64,000 nucleotides of DNA from Bacteroides nordii WAL 11050 = JCM 12987 (GCA_000613465.1 BAJA01000012.1:62001-126000), one strand, 5' to 3'; numbered from the stretch's first letter, positions 1 through 11,001 are shown. Translations and numbers: made by a program. Notes: generated from the letters alone by a model not told the origin.

Positions 1-53
1 ACAACCAAAAACGGAAAAAACAGAGCTATTATTAAACTAAAATTCTTTTTCAT
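1..53 (-). CDS. Start of a secreted protein, cut by the window edge
   Basis: An ATG on the minus strand at 53 opens a frame that reads MKKNFSLIIALFFPFLVV before leaving the window. Two lysines followed by a hydrophobic stretch look like the start of a Sec or lipoprotein signal peptide. It begins only three bases after the stop of the MFS transporter, so it should be the next gene of the SusC/SusD operon. In such loci this position often holds a glycoside hydrolase or surface glycan-binding protein, but nothing here shows which. Confidence 0.6.
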   Translation of the reverse strand, partial: MKKNFSLIIALFFPFLV

Positions 54-56
54 ATT

Positions 57-1337
57 TTATACGACAACTACATTACACATAGTTTTATCACAAATCGATT
101 CTTTTTCCTTCTTCTCCATGCGAGTAAGCAAATTTCGGGCTACAAAGTAGGATACCCCTTGTAAAATAGTAACTAAAGGCAAAGTTATTTTCAAAGCAGC
201 ATCTTCCGAAATGAATTTAGCAATAAGTATAAACAACCCGCATCCGATGAGACGTCCGGCATAAAGTCCCCATTCATGATTGCAAATATAGGTATATTCA
301 TTTCTCTTTTCAATACCCGAAACAAAGTCAATTACCCGCAATTGAATAGGGAAATAAGCTATATCAAACATTGGACGGGCCACTACCAGGCATAGTAAGA
401 ATATCACTACAGAAAGCGTATTGAACAAAAGCGAATTAGTTACCGCTCCGATGATAAACAAAGCTAATGAAATAAAAAGAATATGCAAACGTTGTTCCGG
501 CTTTGCATTCCGCCCGATAATATACATCAAAAAAGCTGTAACTAACGCGCAAACACTTTGAATTGGACCAAGTGCACCTTCTTCACCAATAAACTTGAAT
601 ATCAATATAGAAGGAGCTGTTACAATAAATCCCTGAACTAATCCTTTCAATACAGCCATCAACAGCATTCTATTCCATAAATTGTCAAATTTGAAATAGA
701 GAAATCTCGGACTATCCGGTTTTTCATATTTCCCTTTTGTAAGAATCAACACCGAAGCAATAATGGTCAATCCAATAATAAAATAAGATATGACCTGATA
801 GGCAAATGAGCGAACATTGCTTAGCTCGACATACTTATGCGTGATATACACAATAATAGTACTAATGATAATGGGCATAACTACCCCCGCAAAAGTATTG
901 AAAAAAGCTTCTGTTCCATAATAATAGTTCCGGTTCCCGTCAGTAGTGCTAACCAACACCAAATAATCTCTGTTAGCCCAGAAGAAGCCGAAAGACAACC
1001 CCATGATAAGTCCTGCTATACCAATGCCCCCTGTTGTCAGTTCAGGCAAAGAAGTCATATACAACATCGATATACCACCCAGTAACATACCAAAAGAATA
1101 TAACCAGCCCGGGGCTATCTTTCGGAGTAAAAACCCATTGAAAATAAAAGTGATAGGAACACCTGTATAAACCATTAACTGATACAAAACAACTCTTGCC
1201 ATATCAGCAGACTGCCCCATGATATATGCTGCCTGAAATATTTCTATAACCGGTAGCACAAATGCATAAATAGCCGCCGTAGCCAACAGAACTTTTGTAT
1301 TCAATGGTTGTGATTTGAATAAATTAATATCCTTCAT
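57..1337 (-). CDS. MFS sugar transporter (YQGE-type)
   Basis: This 426-residue protein is almost wholly hydrophobic, with about twelve predicted membrane segments starting near residue 16 and a hydrophilic tail rich in Lys and Glu. It resembles the MFS permeases found beside Bacteroides mannan and N-glycan utilisation genes, which carry released oligosaccharides across the inner membrane. The gene is fourth in the minus-strand run SusC, SusD, DUF3823, MFS, 40 bases after the DUF3823 gene. Its substrate is inferred from context (mannosidases, GH130) and not visible in the sequence. The frame is intact. Confidence 0.8.
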   Translation of the reverse strand: MKDINLFKSQPLNTKVLLATAAIYAFVLPVIEIFQAAYIMGQSADMARVVLYQLMVYTGVPITFIFNGFLLRKIAPGWLYSFGMLLGGISMLYMTSLPELTTGGIGIAGLIMGLSFGFFWANRDYLVLVSTTDGNRNYYYGTEAFFNTFAGVVMPIIISTIIVYITHKYVELSNVRSFAYQVISYFIIGLTIIASVLILTKGKYEKPDSPRFLYFKFDNLWNRMLLMAVLKGLVQGFIVTAPSILIFKFIGEEGALGPIQSVCALVTAFLMYIIGRNAKPEQRLHILFISLALFIIGAVTNSLLFNTLSVVIFLLCLVVARPMFDIAYFPIQLRVIDFVSGIEKRNEYTYICNHEWGLYAGRLIGCGLFILIAKFISEDAALKITLPLVTILQGVSYFVARNLLTRMEKKEKESICDKTMCNVVVV

Positions 1338-1377
1338 ACAATCTTTCTTAAGTATTTAACAATAAGCAAGAGGAAAA

Positions 1378-2105
1378 CTAAGGTACCGTAATTTCCGCCA
1401 CTTCTGTATAATTATACGCATTACTCGGATTTTTCGTTTGAACTCCAACCCTCATATAATATTTTTTCCCGGATTCAAGTTCTACTCTAACAGTCTGTTC
1501 TACTCCCAGATCAGATTCATTTAACTTGATTCGCTTACTCAAATCATTAATAAATCCCCCCGTATTCATACCCCCGACATATTTTGTCTTATCTGAGATG
1601 AACAGACGAGTAGTAGAAAGTGCATAAAAGTTCTCATCTGTACTACCTTCCGGACGAGTTGCTTTAAATTTCACAACAAGCTCCATACCTTCCAAAGCAT
1701 ATTCCCAATCAATATGTATAAAAGGTATTACTTCAAAAGTAAAATTAGGATAATCACCTTTCTCCAACGAGAATTGCTGAGGCTCAGGAGTGACAAAAGC
1801 TCCTGAACGGGTTGAACCTCATAAAGAGAACCTGCATACCCGAAGGCATACTCCCAATTGAAAGAGCCATCTATTTTTCCCCAGAAGTACTCCGGCTGGA
1901 TATTGTCCTGATACTCCCAGCTTAATTCTGTCCACTTGATTTTGAAACCATTCGGTTGTTCAGTCTGAATACCCTTACCTGTTGTTTTATCAATAACAAC
2001 GCCTCTAAACTTAGCATTCGGTCCGTCATAGTTATCCACATCACATGACGTAAACAACACACACAATAACACAGTATATATACTATAAAATGATATTCTT
2101 TTCAT
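1378..2105 (-). CDS. DUF3823 lipoprotein of the SusCD operon (frameshifted)
   Basis: The start encodes a lipoprotein signal (MKRISFYSIYTVLLCVLFTSC, lipobox Cys near residue 21) followed by the DNYDGPNAKFRGVVIDKTTG pattern seen at the start of DUF3823 proteins. These are encoded after susD and are probably surface glycan-binding components. The frame breaks near 1802: adding one C to the CC run there on the plus strand joins EVQPVQ to GAFVTPEPQQF and then to the downstream half (EKGDYPNFTFEVIP). The repaired gene is 243 codons including stop. It follows susD by 33 bases. The break is probably a lost homopolymer base and not true inactivation. Confidence 0.8.
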
Positions 2106-2138
2106 AATCGGTCTTTTTTATTTTTATAATTAAATTCA

Positions 2139-3914
2139 TTAGTAACCATAATTCTGGACCAACTTGGGATTCTTCTTTATTTCATCTGCCGAAATAGAAT
2201 TATAATAGTATTTTTTTAAGAATAGCAAATCATTGGTTCCGACAAAATCAACTTTATATTTCCACTTATTAGTACGGGTATCAAGCATTGGGAAAAGTCC
2301 ACGGGGACGGAATAATTCCCCCATCACCTGATCAAAAATCCGCCAACGGCGATAGTTCCAAAAAATTTTATTCTCAAAAACAAACTCACAGATATATTGT
2401 CTGCGCACCTCTCCGATGGTTATAGCTGAAACGGGTAACTCCTGTAAACCAGCACGGGTACGTATATCATTAATCAAAGGTTGAGCAATCTCCGGATGTC
2501 CCAGTTCTACCTGGGCCTCAGCAGCTATCAACAGAATTTCTGCATATCTGATAACGGTCCATGGTTGGTCACTGTCAAATTCAGTAAGACTATGTTTTTT
2601 AGAGTCATCAATCATTTTTTTCTGAAACATAGAAGTAGGTGTCTTATTATCTTCGCCCATACCATACTTCCCACGATATTTGGCAGAAGTCTGTTCTTTA
2701 CCACTTGCGTTAATCTCACCATACTTCACATCGATCAATTCTCCCTGAAATGTAGATCCCGGTACAATCACCGACCCCAATAAACGTGCATCCCGACCAG
2801 CAAACAAATCTTCGCGATTATCAAACTCTCCCGGTATATAACTGCCGGCAGAAGTATTAAATGTACCCGGAGTACCATCCAAATATTCAAACTGTTCCAC
2901 TAAATCAAGAGTCGGACAACTATTCGGATTACTTTGACCTCCCCAAGGCAAACGATCCACATCAAAACGATAAACTAAATCAGGATAAGAATATGAACGA
3001 CTCATAATAACCTCTTTATTTTTATCCGGCTCCACATTCAGGAATATCTTTCTGAAGTTTTCACTTAAATCATTCGTGTCAAATGACCGTGCCAATTCAT
3101 ACTTTTCTGATTTAATAATTTCATTAGCCGCCTGATAAGCTATCTCATAATATCTGTCAGCTTCAGATGCAGGAATCCCGCAAACCATTTTTCCGGTATT
3201 TTCATCTTCCAATACCAAATCATTATATTTAGCGATACTTGCTGCATAAATAGCAACTTGTGCCTTCAATGCATATACTACAGCCTTATTAATTCGTCCT
3301 TGAGGATTGTTTTCCGGAATATTCAGCTCGAGTGCCTTATCCAAATCAGCCAAAATATAATCCCAAGTCTCCTGCTCACTATTACGTGGAATTTCAAGTG
3401 AAGGAATACTGGAAGGGCCTGAATATTCCAACACTTTGTCAATATAAGGAAGTCCCCCAAAACGTTTAGCCATCGCAAAATAATACCAAGCCCTGATGGC
3501 ATATCCTTCTGCCTGATAACCATCCACTTTATCGGCAGTCATTCCGGCAGAGTATTTATTCAGATTCTCTATATATTTACATACATTTCTGATCACTGTA
3601 TAATTCCACCAGGAATTACCTGAATTACCACTCAGATTAGCACCGTCATCTTGTTTACGATTACGTGCAAAACCAGTAATTGTCTCCAATTCTTCAAACT
3701 TATAATTAGTATTGTTGAAGCCCCCACGTTGATCAAAACGATAATCTTCAATAGGCAAATCAATGTACAACCTTGTAAGTGCTGTCTTCACACCTGACTC
3801 ATTAGCATATACATCCTCATCTGTGACAATATTAGATGGTTTCAAATCCAGATAATCACTACAAGCAGTTGCACATAGCCATATCAATATACTATATAAT
3901 AAAACTTTTTTCAT
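2139..3914 (-). CDS. SusD/RagB-family outer-membrane lipoprotein
   Basis: This 591-residue protein is a typical SusD homologue that binds glycan at the cell surface as the lid of a SusC transporter. It has a lipoprotein signal with Cys near residue 18 (CATACSDYLDLKPSN), the TPR-rich N-terminal region (PRNSEQETWDYILADLDKAL) and the conserved RYAEILLIAAEAQVELG helix near residue 455. The C-terminal part shows the usual NYRRWRIFDQ-type segment. It begins 13 bases after the susC homologue, as in nearly every Bacteroides PUL. The glycan is not visible from the protein alone; the surrounding mannosidases suggest an alpha-mannan or high-mannose glycan. Confidence 0.93.
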   Translation of the reverse strand: MKKVLLYSILIWLCATACSDYLDLKPSNIVTDEDVYANESGVKTALTRLYIDLPIEDYRFDQRGGFNNTNYKFEELETITGFARNRKQDDGANLSGNSGNSWWNYTVIRNVCKYIENLNKYSAGMTADKVDGYQAEGYAIRAWYYFAMAKRFGGLPYIDKVLEYSGPSSIPSLEIPRNSEQETWDYILADLDKALELNIPENNPQGRINKAVVYALKAQVAIYAASIAKYNDLVLEDENTGKMVCGIPASEADRYYEIAYQAANEIIKSEKYELARSFDTNDLSENFRKIFLNVEPDKNKEVIMSRSYSYPDLVYRFDVDRLPWGGQSNPNSCPTLDLVEQFEYLDGTPGTFNTSAGSYIPGEFDNREDLFAGRDARLLGSVIVPGSTFQGELIDVKYGEINASGKEQTSAKYRGKYGMGEDNKTPTSMFQKKMIDDSKKHSLTEFDSDQPWTVIRYAEILLIAAEAQVELGHPEIAQPLINDIRTRAGLQELPVSAITIGEVRRQYICEFVFENKIFWNYRRWRIFDQVMGELFRPRGLFPMLDTRTNKWKYKVDFVGTNDLLFLKKYYYNSISADEIKKNPKLVQNYGY

Positions 3915-3927
3915 GATTTGTTGCTTT

Positions 3928-6900
3928 TTAGAAAGTTAGGTTCAATCCGATATTAAAATTCTGAGAAGTTGGATAAACATATCCCCAGTTCGTATCACTA
4001 CCTGTTTCAGGATTATCAACATCCCAACCGGGATATTCCGGATCCATATTCTTCAATTTAGAGAATGTCAACAGATTAAAGCCATTGGCAAAAATACGGG
4101 CATGTGATACACCTGCCTTACGAGTCAATCTTTGAGGGATAGTATAACCGATCTCCACGCTTTTCAGCCTCAAATAGCTTGCATCCATAATACGCCAGGT
4201 ATCATCCCGGTAATTGAAAGAATATGAATTATCCCGATAACGGGGATAAGTGCCTGCAATCCAATTACCGGATTCATCCTGTCTCCACCGGTCGGTATGA
4301 AACTTCAAAGCTCCGGCAGATCCGTCAAATGCATAAGGTGTTTTAAGGAATTCGCTATATACTACATTCTTTTTACCTGCACCCATGAAATGTAGATTTA
4401 TATCAAAATTATTCCATTCCAGATTAATTGTAAATCCATATTGAATTTTCGGATAACCCTTATGGAAGAAAGGATAAATATCTTCTCCATCCACATAACC
4501 ATCACCATTCAGATCTGTATGATAAAAGTCTCCCGGTGTCAATATTGAATTCTGAAAGGTACCTTCTTCGTTGGGCAAAGTAGAAATATCCATACCGGGT
4601 GTTATAACACCTCCCCATTCCATAGCCCACCAAAGACCACTATTACGATTGTTCACATTCTCCCTCCAATTACGATAAGAGCTGGATGAAGGAGCACGCT
4701 CGGTATATATATTCTTTGTATTGGAATACATAAAATTTCCGGTAAAATCATACTTTACACTTCCGATTTTATTGCTATGGGTAAGAGTTATCTCCCAACC
4801 TGAGGTACGTGTGCTATTTAAATTCTCTTGTGGCAGATCCATGCCTGTCACACCCGGTATAGAAGCATTTCTTCGGGCAGGTATACCAGTCCTGTTTCTG
4901 ACAAAAGTCTCTACAGTTCCTCCAAATAATCCATTCCACATGTCCCAGTCAAGACCAAAATTCATCAGTTTATTTTCAATCCAGGTTAATTTCGGATTAG
5001 TTGCCCCCCTGTCAGAAATAGCATTCATTTTATCGTTTCCAAAATAATAGTAGCCACTGGGGTAGGTATAACCTGACACCCATTGATAAGCAGCTACCCC
5101 ATCATCAGCAGTAACTCCGTAAGAAGCTCTTAACTTCAAATTATCAATAAATGATAAAGCTTTTATAGATTTGAAGAAGGATTCTTCCGACAAACGCCAA
5201 CCAACAGAGCCACCAGGAAATAATCCAAATTGCCCACTTCCTGTATACATAGAAGAACCATCGTAACGAAAAGCAAGTTCTAACAAATATCTTTCCGCAA
5301 AGTTATAATTCAAACGGCCCACATAGCCTTGCCTCCTGATAATGTCAGGAAATGAGGCACCTATCACTTGTGTCTTGTCATTATTACCAGCAGCCAGTTC
5401 GTCCAGATCAAATGTATAATAACGTTGAGCTCCCTGATATTCTGTTCTATTCTGCGACTGTTCAAAAAGTCCAAGAACATCAATAGTATGCTGTCCAAAC
5501 TGTCTTTTATAATTTACAGATAGTTGTAAACCATTAGTAGTTGCCCAATGCACATCCTGCACTAATGTACTGGGTGACATATAAGTTTTAGGAATATATT
5601 GTTCATCCTTGTATGTATATAAAGTATACGCAGGATTCCATCCTTTATAAAGAGCATTATAACGACTATAGTTATACATAAACTTAGCACTTAGCCCTTT
5701 TAAAAAAGGTATGTCCCAATTGAGAGAGGTCTGAATAGAAGTACGATCTGATTTATTCTTTTTATATCCGCCTCCATTTTCCGAATCAGAGTTAATTACA
5801 GGATTCAATTCAGCTCCCATATATGCCGGATAGTCAGGATTGCCATTTGCATATATACTTGTCAACGGTTCATTCGTTTCACGATTTACCGGGGGAGTAA
5901 ACCACATCCATTTTATCTGGTTCCATGCATCCTGAAAAGGTGCATTCTTCTCATCTTTAATATATCCGATATTTACATTAGCCGTCAATCCATACCCTAA
6001 TTTCGCAGTCAGATTTGTCCGGAAGTTAAAACGTTCGTAATCCATTGATCCGGATTTAAACATACCTTCCTCATTAAAGTAACTCCCATTAATAAAATAG
6101 TTCACTTCCTGATTTTTTCCCACACTACCGGAAACACCTATAGTATGATTGGTCTGGGGTACAAAATCTTTAATATACTGACTATATAAATCAAAATCCG
6201 GTGTATTTCTAAATACCTCCAACTGTTCTGGCGTATAGGTTCCTTTCGGATTAGCATATCGGGCTAACCCTACTTCATTAATCATAGAAGCCCATTCAAA
6301 TGCGTTCATCATTTCCGGTAAATCGGTTTGATGAGACCACCCATAGGTTCCGGAATATTCTATCTTAGCCTTCCCGGTGGTTTTCCCATTTTTAGTTGTA
6401 ATCAGGAGTACGCCATTACCAGCCCGCATTCCGTATACGGCAGCAGATGCATCTTTCAATGCCGACACACTCTCTATTTCGTTGGCAGATAGTCGGTTGA
6501 AAGTTGCCATATCACTTACTACCCCATCAATAACAACCAACGGTTCTCCCATTCCACGTATATCAATATGTGATTTAAAAGCACCTGGTTCGCTTGAATT
6601 AGTTATCACTTTTACACCAGCCATTTTTCCTGCTATATTCTGTTGTAGATTGCTGTTGGTAGAAGTAATAATCTGACTGTTATTTACTGAGGAAACAGCT
6701 CCGGTTAAAGTAGCTTTCTTTTGTGTCCCATATCCTACAACCACAAGTTCATCCAATGAATGGATATCTTCTGTCATTTCTACCAGCAACTCTTTATTAT
6801 CTCCGACCACAACATCACAATCACGATATCCAATATAAGAAAACCGGAGTGTAGTTTTTGCAGAGGGTACCCGCAATAGGAAATGCCCGTCCATATCAGT

Positions 6901-7101
6901 AACCGTACCTATATTCTTGTCACCTTTTACTGTTACTGACACTCCTATCAACAGTTCACCTTCGGGAGATGTTACTGTCCCTTTAACGGTAACAGCATTT
7001 TGAGCCTGTACTAGGGTCACACCACATAAAAAACAAAAGATAAAAAGTAATCTGAGGAAAAGAATACCTCTGATGTAGTAATTAGACTTCAGGTAATACA
7101 T
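3928..7101 (-). CDS. SusC-family TonB-dependent outer-membrane transporter
   Basis: This 1057-residue protein imports oligosaccharides through the outer membrane using TonB energy. A signal peptide ends near residue 34. A CarboxypepD_reg-like beta-sandwich covers about 37-115, the SusC motif VVGYGTQKK lies at 121-129, then comes the plug (IDIRGMGEPLVVIDGVV) and a long beta barrel ending in an aromatic residue (GLNLTF). There is no extra anti-sigma-interacting N-terminal domain, which fits control by the nearby hybrid two-component system and not by a FecR/ECF pair. It is the first gene of the minus-strand operon; a TATATTTG -7 box lies about 40 bases upstream. Confidence 0.95.
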   Translation of the reverse strand: MYYLKSNYYIRGILFLRLLFIFCFLCGVTLVQAQNAVTVKGTVTSPEGELLIGVSVTVKGDKNIGTVTDMDGHFLLRVPSAKTTLRFSYIGYRDCDVVVGDNKELLVEMTEDIHSLDELVVVGYGTQKKATLTGAVSSVNNSQIITSTNSNLQQNIAGKMAGVKVITNSSEPGAFKSHIDIRGMGEPLVVIDGVVSDMATFNRLSANEIESVSALKDASAAVYGMRAGNGVLLITTKNGKTTGKAKIEYSGTYGWSHQTDLPEMMNAFEWASMINEVGLARYANPKGTYTPEQLEVFRNTPDFDLYSQYIKDFVPQTNHTIGVSGSVGKNQEVNYFINGSYFNEEGMFKSGSMDYERFNFRTNLTAKLGYGLTANVNIGYIKDEKNAPFQDAWNQIKWMWFTPPVNRETNEPLTSIYANGNPDYPAYMGAELNPVINSDSENGGGYKKNKSDRTSIQTSLNWDIPFLKGLSAKFMYNYSRYNALYKGWNPAYTLYTYKDEQYIPKTYMSPSTLVQDVHWATTNGLQLSVNYKRQFGQHTIDVLGLFEQSQNRTEYQGAQRYYTFDLDELAAGNNDKTQVIGASFPDIIRRQGYVGRLNYNFAERYLLELAFRYDGSSMYTGSGQFGLFPGGSVGWRLSEESFFKSIKALSFIDNLKLRASYGVTADDGVAAYQWVSGYTYPSGYYYFGNDKMNAISDRGATNPKLTWIENKLMNFGLDWDMWNGLFGGTVETFVRNRTGIPARRNASIPGVTGMDLPQENLNSTRTSGWEITLTHSNKIGSVKYDFTGNFMYSNTKNIYTERAPSSSSYRNWRENVNNRNSGLWWAMEWGGVITPGMDISTLPNEEGTFQNSILTPGDFYHTDLNGDGYVDGEDIYPFFHKGYPKIQYGFTINLEWNNFDINLHFMGAGKKNVVYSEFLKTPYAFDGSAGALKFHTDRWRQDESGNWIAGTYPRYRDNSYSFNYRDDTWRIMDASYLRLKSVEIGYTIPQRLTRKAGVSHARIFANGFNLLTFSKLKNMDPEYPGWDVDNPETGSDTNWGYVYPTSQNFNIGLNLTF

Positions 7102-7140
7102 AATAGTAGATTTTAATTAGTAATACGATTAATTGAGGCA

Positions 7141-7148
7141 CAAATATA
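7141..7148 (-). promoter_or_regulatory. Bacteroides -7 box for the susC operon
   Basis: The minus strand reads TATATTTG here, matching the Bacteroides -7 consensus TAnnTTTG, 40 bases before the susC start. No clear -33 TTTG was found at the expected distance, as is common for activator-dependent PUL promoters. Confidence 0.5.
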
Positions 7149-7274
7149 AGAACCATTCAATACTTTAAAGTATGTTTATTTAGCAAACGAGTATACAGCG
7201 CAATAATAGCTGAAATAAAGATTTAGCATAACAATATGAAAAAATAACAGACCTGTGCAATAACCCCAATCTCC

Positions 7275-7282
7275 TATATTTG
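7275..7282 (+). promoter_or_regulatory. Bacteroides -7 box upstream of the plus-strand PUL genes
   Basis: TATATTTG matches TAnnTTTG and lies 29 bases before the ATG of the first plus-strand gene. With the susC box it makes a divergent regulatory region at about 7102-7310 between the two arms of the PUL, a likely binding site for the hybrid two-component regulator. Confidence 0.5.
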
Positions 7283-7310
7283 CCACACATTTATTAATCA
7301 TTTAAATTCA

Positions 7311-8042
7311 ATGCGTATGAAAACTTTAAATTTACTACTTACAACCGGAGTACTTCTGGTAAGCTCGTTCATCATTAGTGTAAATGCACAGACTCAGTCT
7401 ATTAGCCTAGACCCCGAAGAATGGTCGGAAGGCAAGAACATGGACATTTATGAAGAAGAAGGTAATTTAGTACTCGAAGTCTGGACCGCAGCCGAACCAG
7501 CCTGGCAAGAGACGTATATCCGTATTATAGACCTGGATCTGGAAAAATACCCTAATTTCAGTATTACGACCGAAGGGGATGAAGGCGCACAATGGAATGT
7601 TAAAATAGCAGCACCCGATCTTCCGGATCAGGCATCTCTACTTACTGGTTCTACAGCAGGTGGTGGTGACTCTTCTGAATTTGGAGAATTCAACTTCGAG
7701 GGGACCATACCTTCTATTTTAGGAGAAGACAGTGGAGAAGTTTCTTTTGAACTGTATCTATGGGTAATCGGACAAGGACAAAGATTAGTAATCAGTGATC
7801 TACATTTTTATGGAGACGGCGGAACCGGTTTAAATCAAGTATTCAATCCTACGACACTGACTAATAAACCCGGAGGATTTGTATTGAATAATGTAGAAAA
7901 TAAAGCTATTACTATTTTTGGTTCGACCGGAGCTATAATAAAAAGTATAATATCAGCTAATAGCAAACAAGATATAGATCTTCCGGCAGGGCTATATCTC
8001 GTTAAAATCGGGGAAAAAACAACAAAAGTAATTGTTAATTAA
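7311..8042 (+). CDS. Secreted protein with a C-terminal sorting-like domain
   Basis: The protein has 243 residues, with a signal peptide ending at about residue 26 (SVNAQ). A middle region rich in acidic and aromatic residues looks like a beta-sandwich, possibly carbohydrate-binding. The last 60 residues (ITIFGSTGAIIKS, then DLPAGLYLVKIGEKTTKVIVN in outline) resemble type IX/Por-type C-terminal domains. No enzyme motif is visible. The middle region shares a style with the N-terminal part of the next gene (WAIGL/WVIGQ followed by a VISDLHF/VLGDMRF strand), so both may use the same glycan-binding fold. The start could also be the Met two codons downstream. Confidence 0.75.
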   Translation: MRMKTLNLLLTTGVLLVSSFIISVNAQTQSISLDPEEWSEGKNMDIYEEEGNLVLEVWTAAEPAWQETYIRIIDLDLEKYPNFSITTEGDEGAQWNVKIAAPDLPDQASLLTGSTAGGGDSSEFGEFNFEGTIPSILGEDSGEVSFELYLWVIGQGQRLVISDLHFYGDGGTGLNQVFNPTTLTNKPGGFVLNNVENKAITIFGSTGAIIKSIISANSKQDIDLPAGLYLVKIGEKTTKVIVN

Positions 8043-8169
8043 AATTCAGAATATGATTATCTGTAATCACGCATATTAACCGACTAAAAACTATAAATAA
8101 GAACAGGTTATATATATGATGCAGATAATCATAAATTTGTAAATTCTTAATCCTCATAATGAAAGTACC

Positions 8170-10973
8170 ATGAAGAAACAAGTATTATCTTCTCTATTCA
8201 TTTTATTTCTGCCATTCTGTATTTGTGCACAAATACTGATACGGAACAACTCCGTGAATCGGATAAGAATCAAAGCAGGGACTTAAGTATCCCGGGATCA
8301 CGATTAGTTCTAAATCCTTTTGCTTTTTATAATGCAACTCCCTCAACTACTCCATCTGATTTTTCAAACCATCCTTCACTCCCGCTAAACATCGGTTATC
8401 TTAGTACGGAACGTATCGGCGAACGGCGTATAGATAATGCTTTACTCCTATATCGATACAAAGGACAATCGTCTGCTTCTACTTTAGAAACCGGCTGGCA
8501 AGCCGATCTAACCAGCACAGTAAAGTGGTATCCTGAGAATGGTTCTAAATTAGAGATTATCGAAGAAGGACTCAAGATGAGTGTAAACAGTAACGCAAAT
8601 CCTTCCTATAAGTCACTAACTACCACCAATCGTATTTCTATTGATCTGGATAAGACTCCCATACTTACTTTATACATGCCACAAGCTTCCGGAAAATGGT
8701 CTCTCAAAATTAGAAACACCCAAAATGAAGAAGTTACCCTTCGAACGGATGCATCCGGTACAGGAACCTTTGAATACGATTTACGCGAACTTACTACCTG
8801 GAAAGGTAATCAAAGAATCTCTTTCAACTTATGGGCTATCGGTTTAAATTCTTACTTTGTACTCGGTGACATGCGCTTCATTGGCATAAACGGTGAAGAG
8901 GCCTGTGAAGAAGCAGTCTCTTATTCAACCGAATGGTTACCCAATGAACTACCCTTTAAAGCCACTTATTCCGATGGAACCACTCTCACCGGAACCGACT
9001 TCTTCTACGATAAGAATACCATCGCCCGACAAATTAAATTTGATCCGTCAAACAACAATAGTTCTTTTATACTTGCAGGTTATTACGCAGGTAAAGATAT
9101 ATCAGTAACCAATGACATTCTGAAAACCAATAATGGTACATTCTCATTTGCTGTAAAATCTGATGTATTTTCTCCTTCCGAAATTATTTTCTACAAAAGT
9201 AAAATTGAATTAAAATCTCAAATAAACGGTTCATCCAATCCTGGATATGGCCCTTATTGGGCTGTAAAATTCAATATTAATTTACTTCAAAAGAATGAGT
9301 TAAAAACAGCTGTCGCCTTCTCATATAGTAACGACAACGAAGATTCCTCTACTATAACCAATCGTATCAATGCTCCGTTTAATGGGGATAATATGCAAAC
9401 TCAATATACCGAACGTAAGATGTTTTGGAACAACTTCCTAAAAAAGGTTCCCTGCCCTTCAAACTTCTCTATCGAAACTGTAGATAATTATGGTATAACA
9501 GCCGAACAAGTCAGAAGAGATTATTACAACGCCTGGGTATTCGTAGCTCAAAATGTCCTTGAACCAGATCCGGTACACTTTCCTTATCCACAAGTAGTAA
9601 CAGGTAAGGGATCTATGTGGGACGAATCGGATGATCGGGCTCCTTATAGTGCTACCTGGGAGAGTTTCTTTGGCATACAATTCTATGCTTTCATTGACCC
9701 GGAAACGGCTTGGAACGCTTTTGAAGGACTCATGTCACTCACTGACAAAGATGGGGTAATAGGGGGTGAAAGCCTTCCGTCCAGAAAAGCCCAAACAGCC
9801 TGGATACTTTATCAAACCACCCAAGACAAAGAACGTCTTGAAAAAATATATGCTCCATTAGAAAGATATCTAAACTGGCGACTGGTTTACCCACATTGGA
9901 TATATAATTCATATCCGGATAAAAATAAGAAAGATGCGGAATTTGCCTTCTCTGCTATTATTGATATTGATTATATGATCAAAATTAGTGAAATAATCCG
10001 TGATGAGCAAACAGCAAATGAATGGAGAACCAAACAGAAAGATTTTTATAATCAGTGCTTACCCTGGTTCTGGCGTACACCAACAACTTTTCCTTCACAG
10101 TATTATGATCTTTCCACACAAGGCAGATCTGAAGGGCATCCATATTGGGTAACATCCGGTCTGCACATGAATTTGCTTTCAGGAGATTATCTCGAAAGTT
10201 TATATTCACTTTTTTCTTTCAATTTCAATCCGAAAAAGAATTTTGGAGGTTCGGGTATGGGATTTCCAAAATATCCAGATGTTAGCTATACATTATATGG
10301 ATTACTTGAACATCAAAAAACAAAAAAAGCTGAGAATGTAATCGATGCTTGTATCCGGGATATCTGCCGCTCCGGAGGATGGTTCTCCGAACAGTATGAA
10401 ACAACTGATACACCTTATCCGACAGGAGTACGCCCCTCTCTATTCGGTGCCAGTATGATAATTGACTTCGTAATGATCAAAAATGGTTTTCGATACGATA
10501 TGGGAGTACCTTATATCCAGAATCTATTCCGAAAAGCAGCTACAATCAGTGGTATCCGTTATGGAAACGACGTACTTAATATAGAATGTGATACAGAAGG
10601 AAATTATTCCATCAGTGGAAGCTATATAAATACTCCCCGGATCATCCGGACAAATTATGGAGAATCAGTTCCCGTCTACAAAGACGGGAACCCAAGTCAG
10701 ATAAAAGTAAACAATGTGAATGATGAAATAATGAAAATATCCAACAATTACACATCCAGTCCGTTTGTTAGCATATATGTTCCACTAAATCAAATCTACT
10801 CGCTTTACCTATATGATTTGAAAGGCAGTTTGCAAGCAATTCTCGCCAATCAAAAAGTATCTACAGAAAGCGAAAAAAAATACTATTTAAACAATTATCA
10901 CCCACAACCTTACTTAATCTGCCTGCACCTTCCTGGAGAATTATATTCTAATAAAGTAATCGTTTCTCATTAA
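8170..10973 (+). CDS. Secreted (alpha/alpha)6-barrel glycosidase, family unassigned (frameshifted)
   Basis: Translation from 8170 gives a signal peptide (MKKQVLSSLFILFLPFCICA), then loses frame near 8230. Adding one A to the CAAAT run gives CAQNTDTEQLRESDKN and joins the long downstream frame. The repaired gene is 935 codons. Residues about 30-240 look like non-catalytic beta domains. The region from about 400 to 770 has the helical repeats and aromatic/acidic clusters of six-hairpin glycosidases (GSMWDESDDRAPYSATWESF, GGESLPSRKAQTAWILY, GWFSEQYE), reminiscent of GH63 or trehalase-like enzymes. The last 60 residues look like a sorting tail. It lies between a secreted protein and GH92, so a role in mannoside cleavage is inferred. 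Confidence 0.7.
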
Positions 10974-11001
10974 ATTAGCCACCTAAAAATACCGAGACAT
11001 C

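Noticed and set aside
837..1085. Plus-strand frame of 82 residues inside the MFS gene, and similar frames inside SusC, GH38 and the cytochrome operon
   Set aside because: They are antisense or out-of-frame shadows of well-supported genes.
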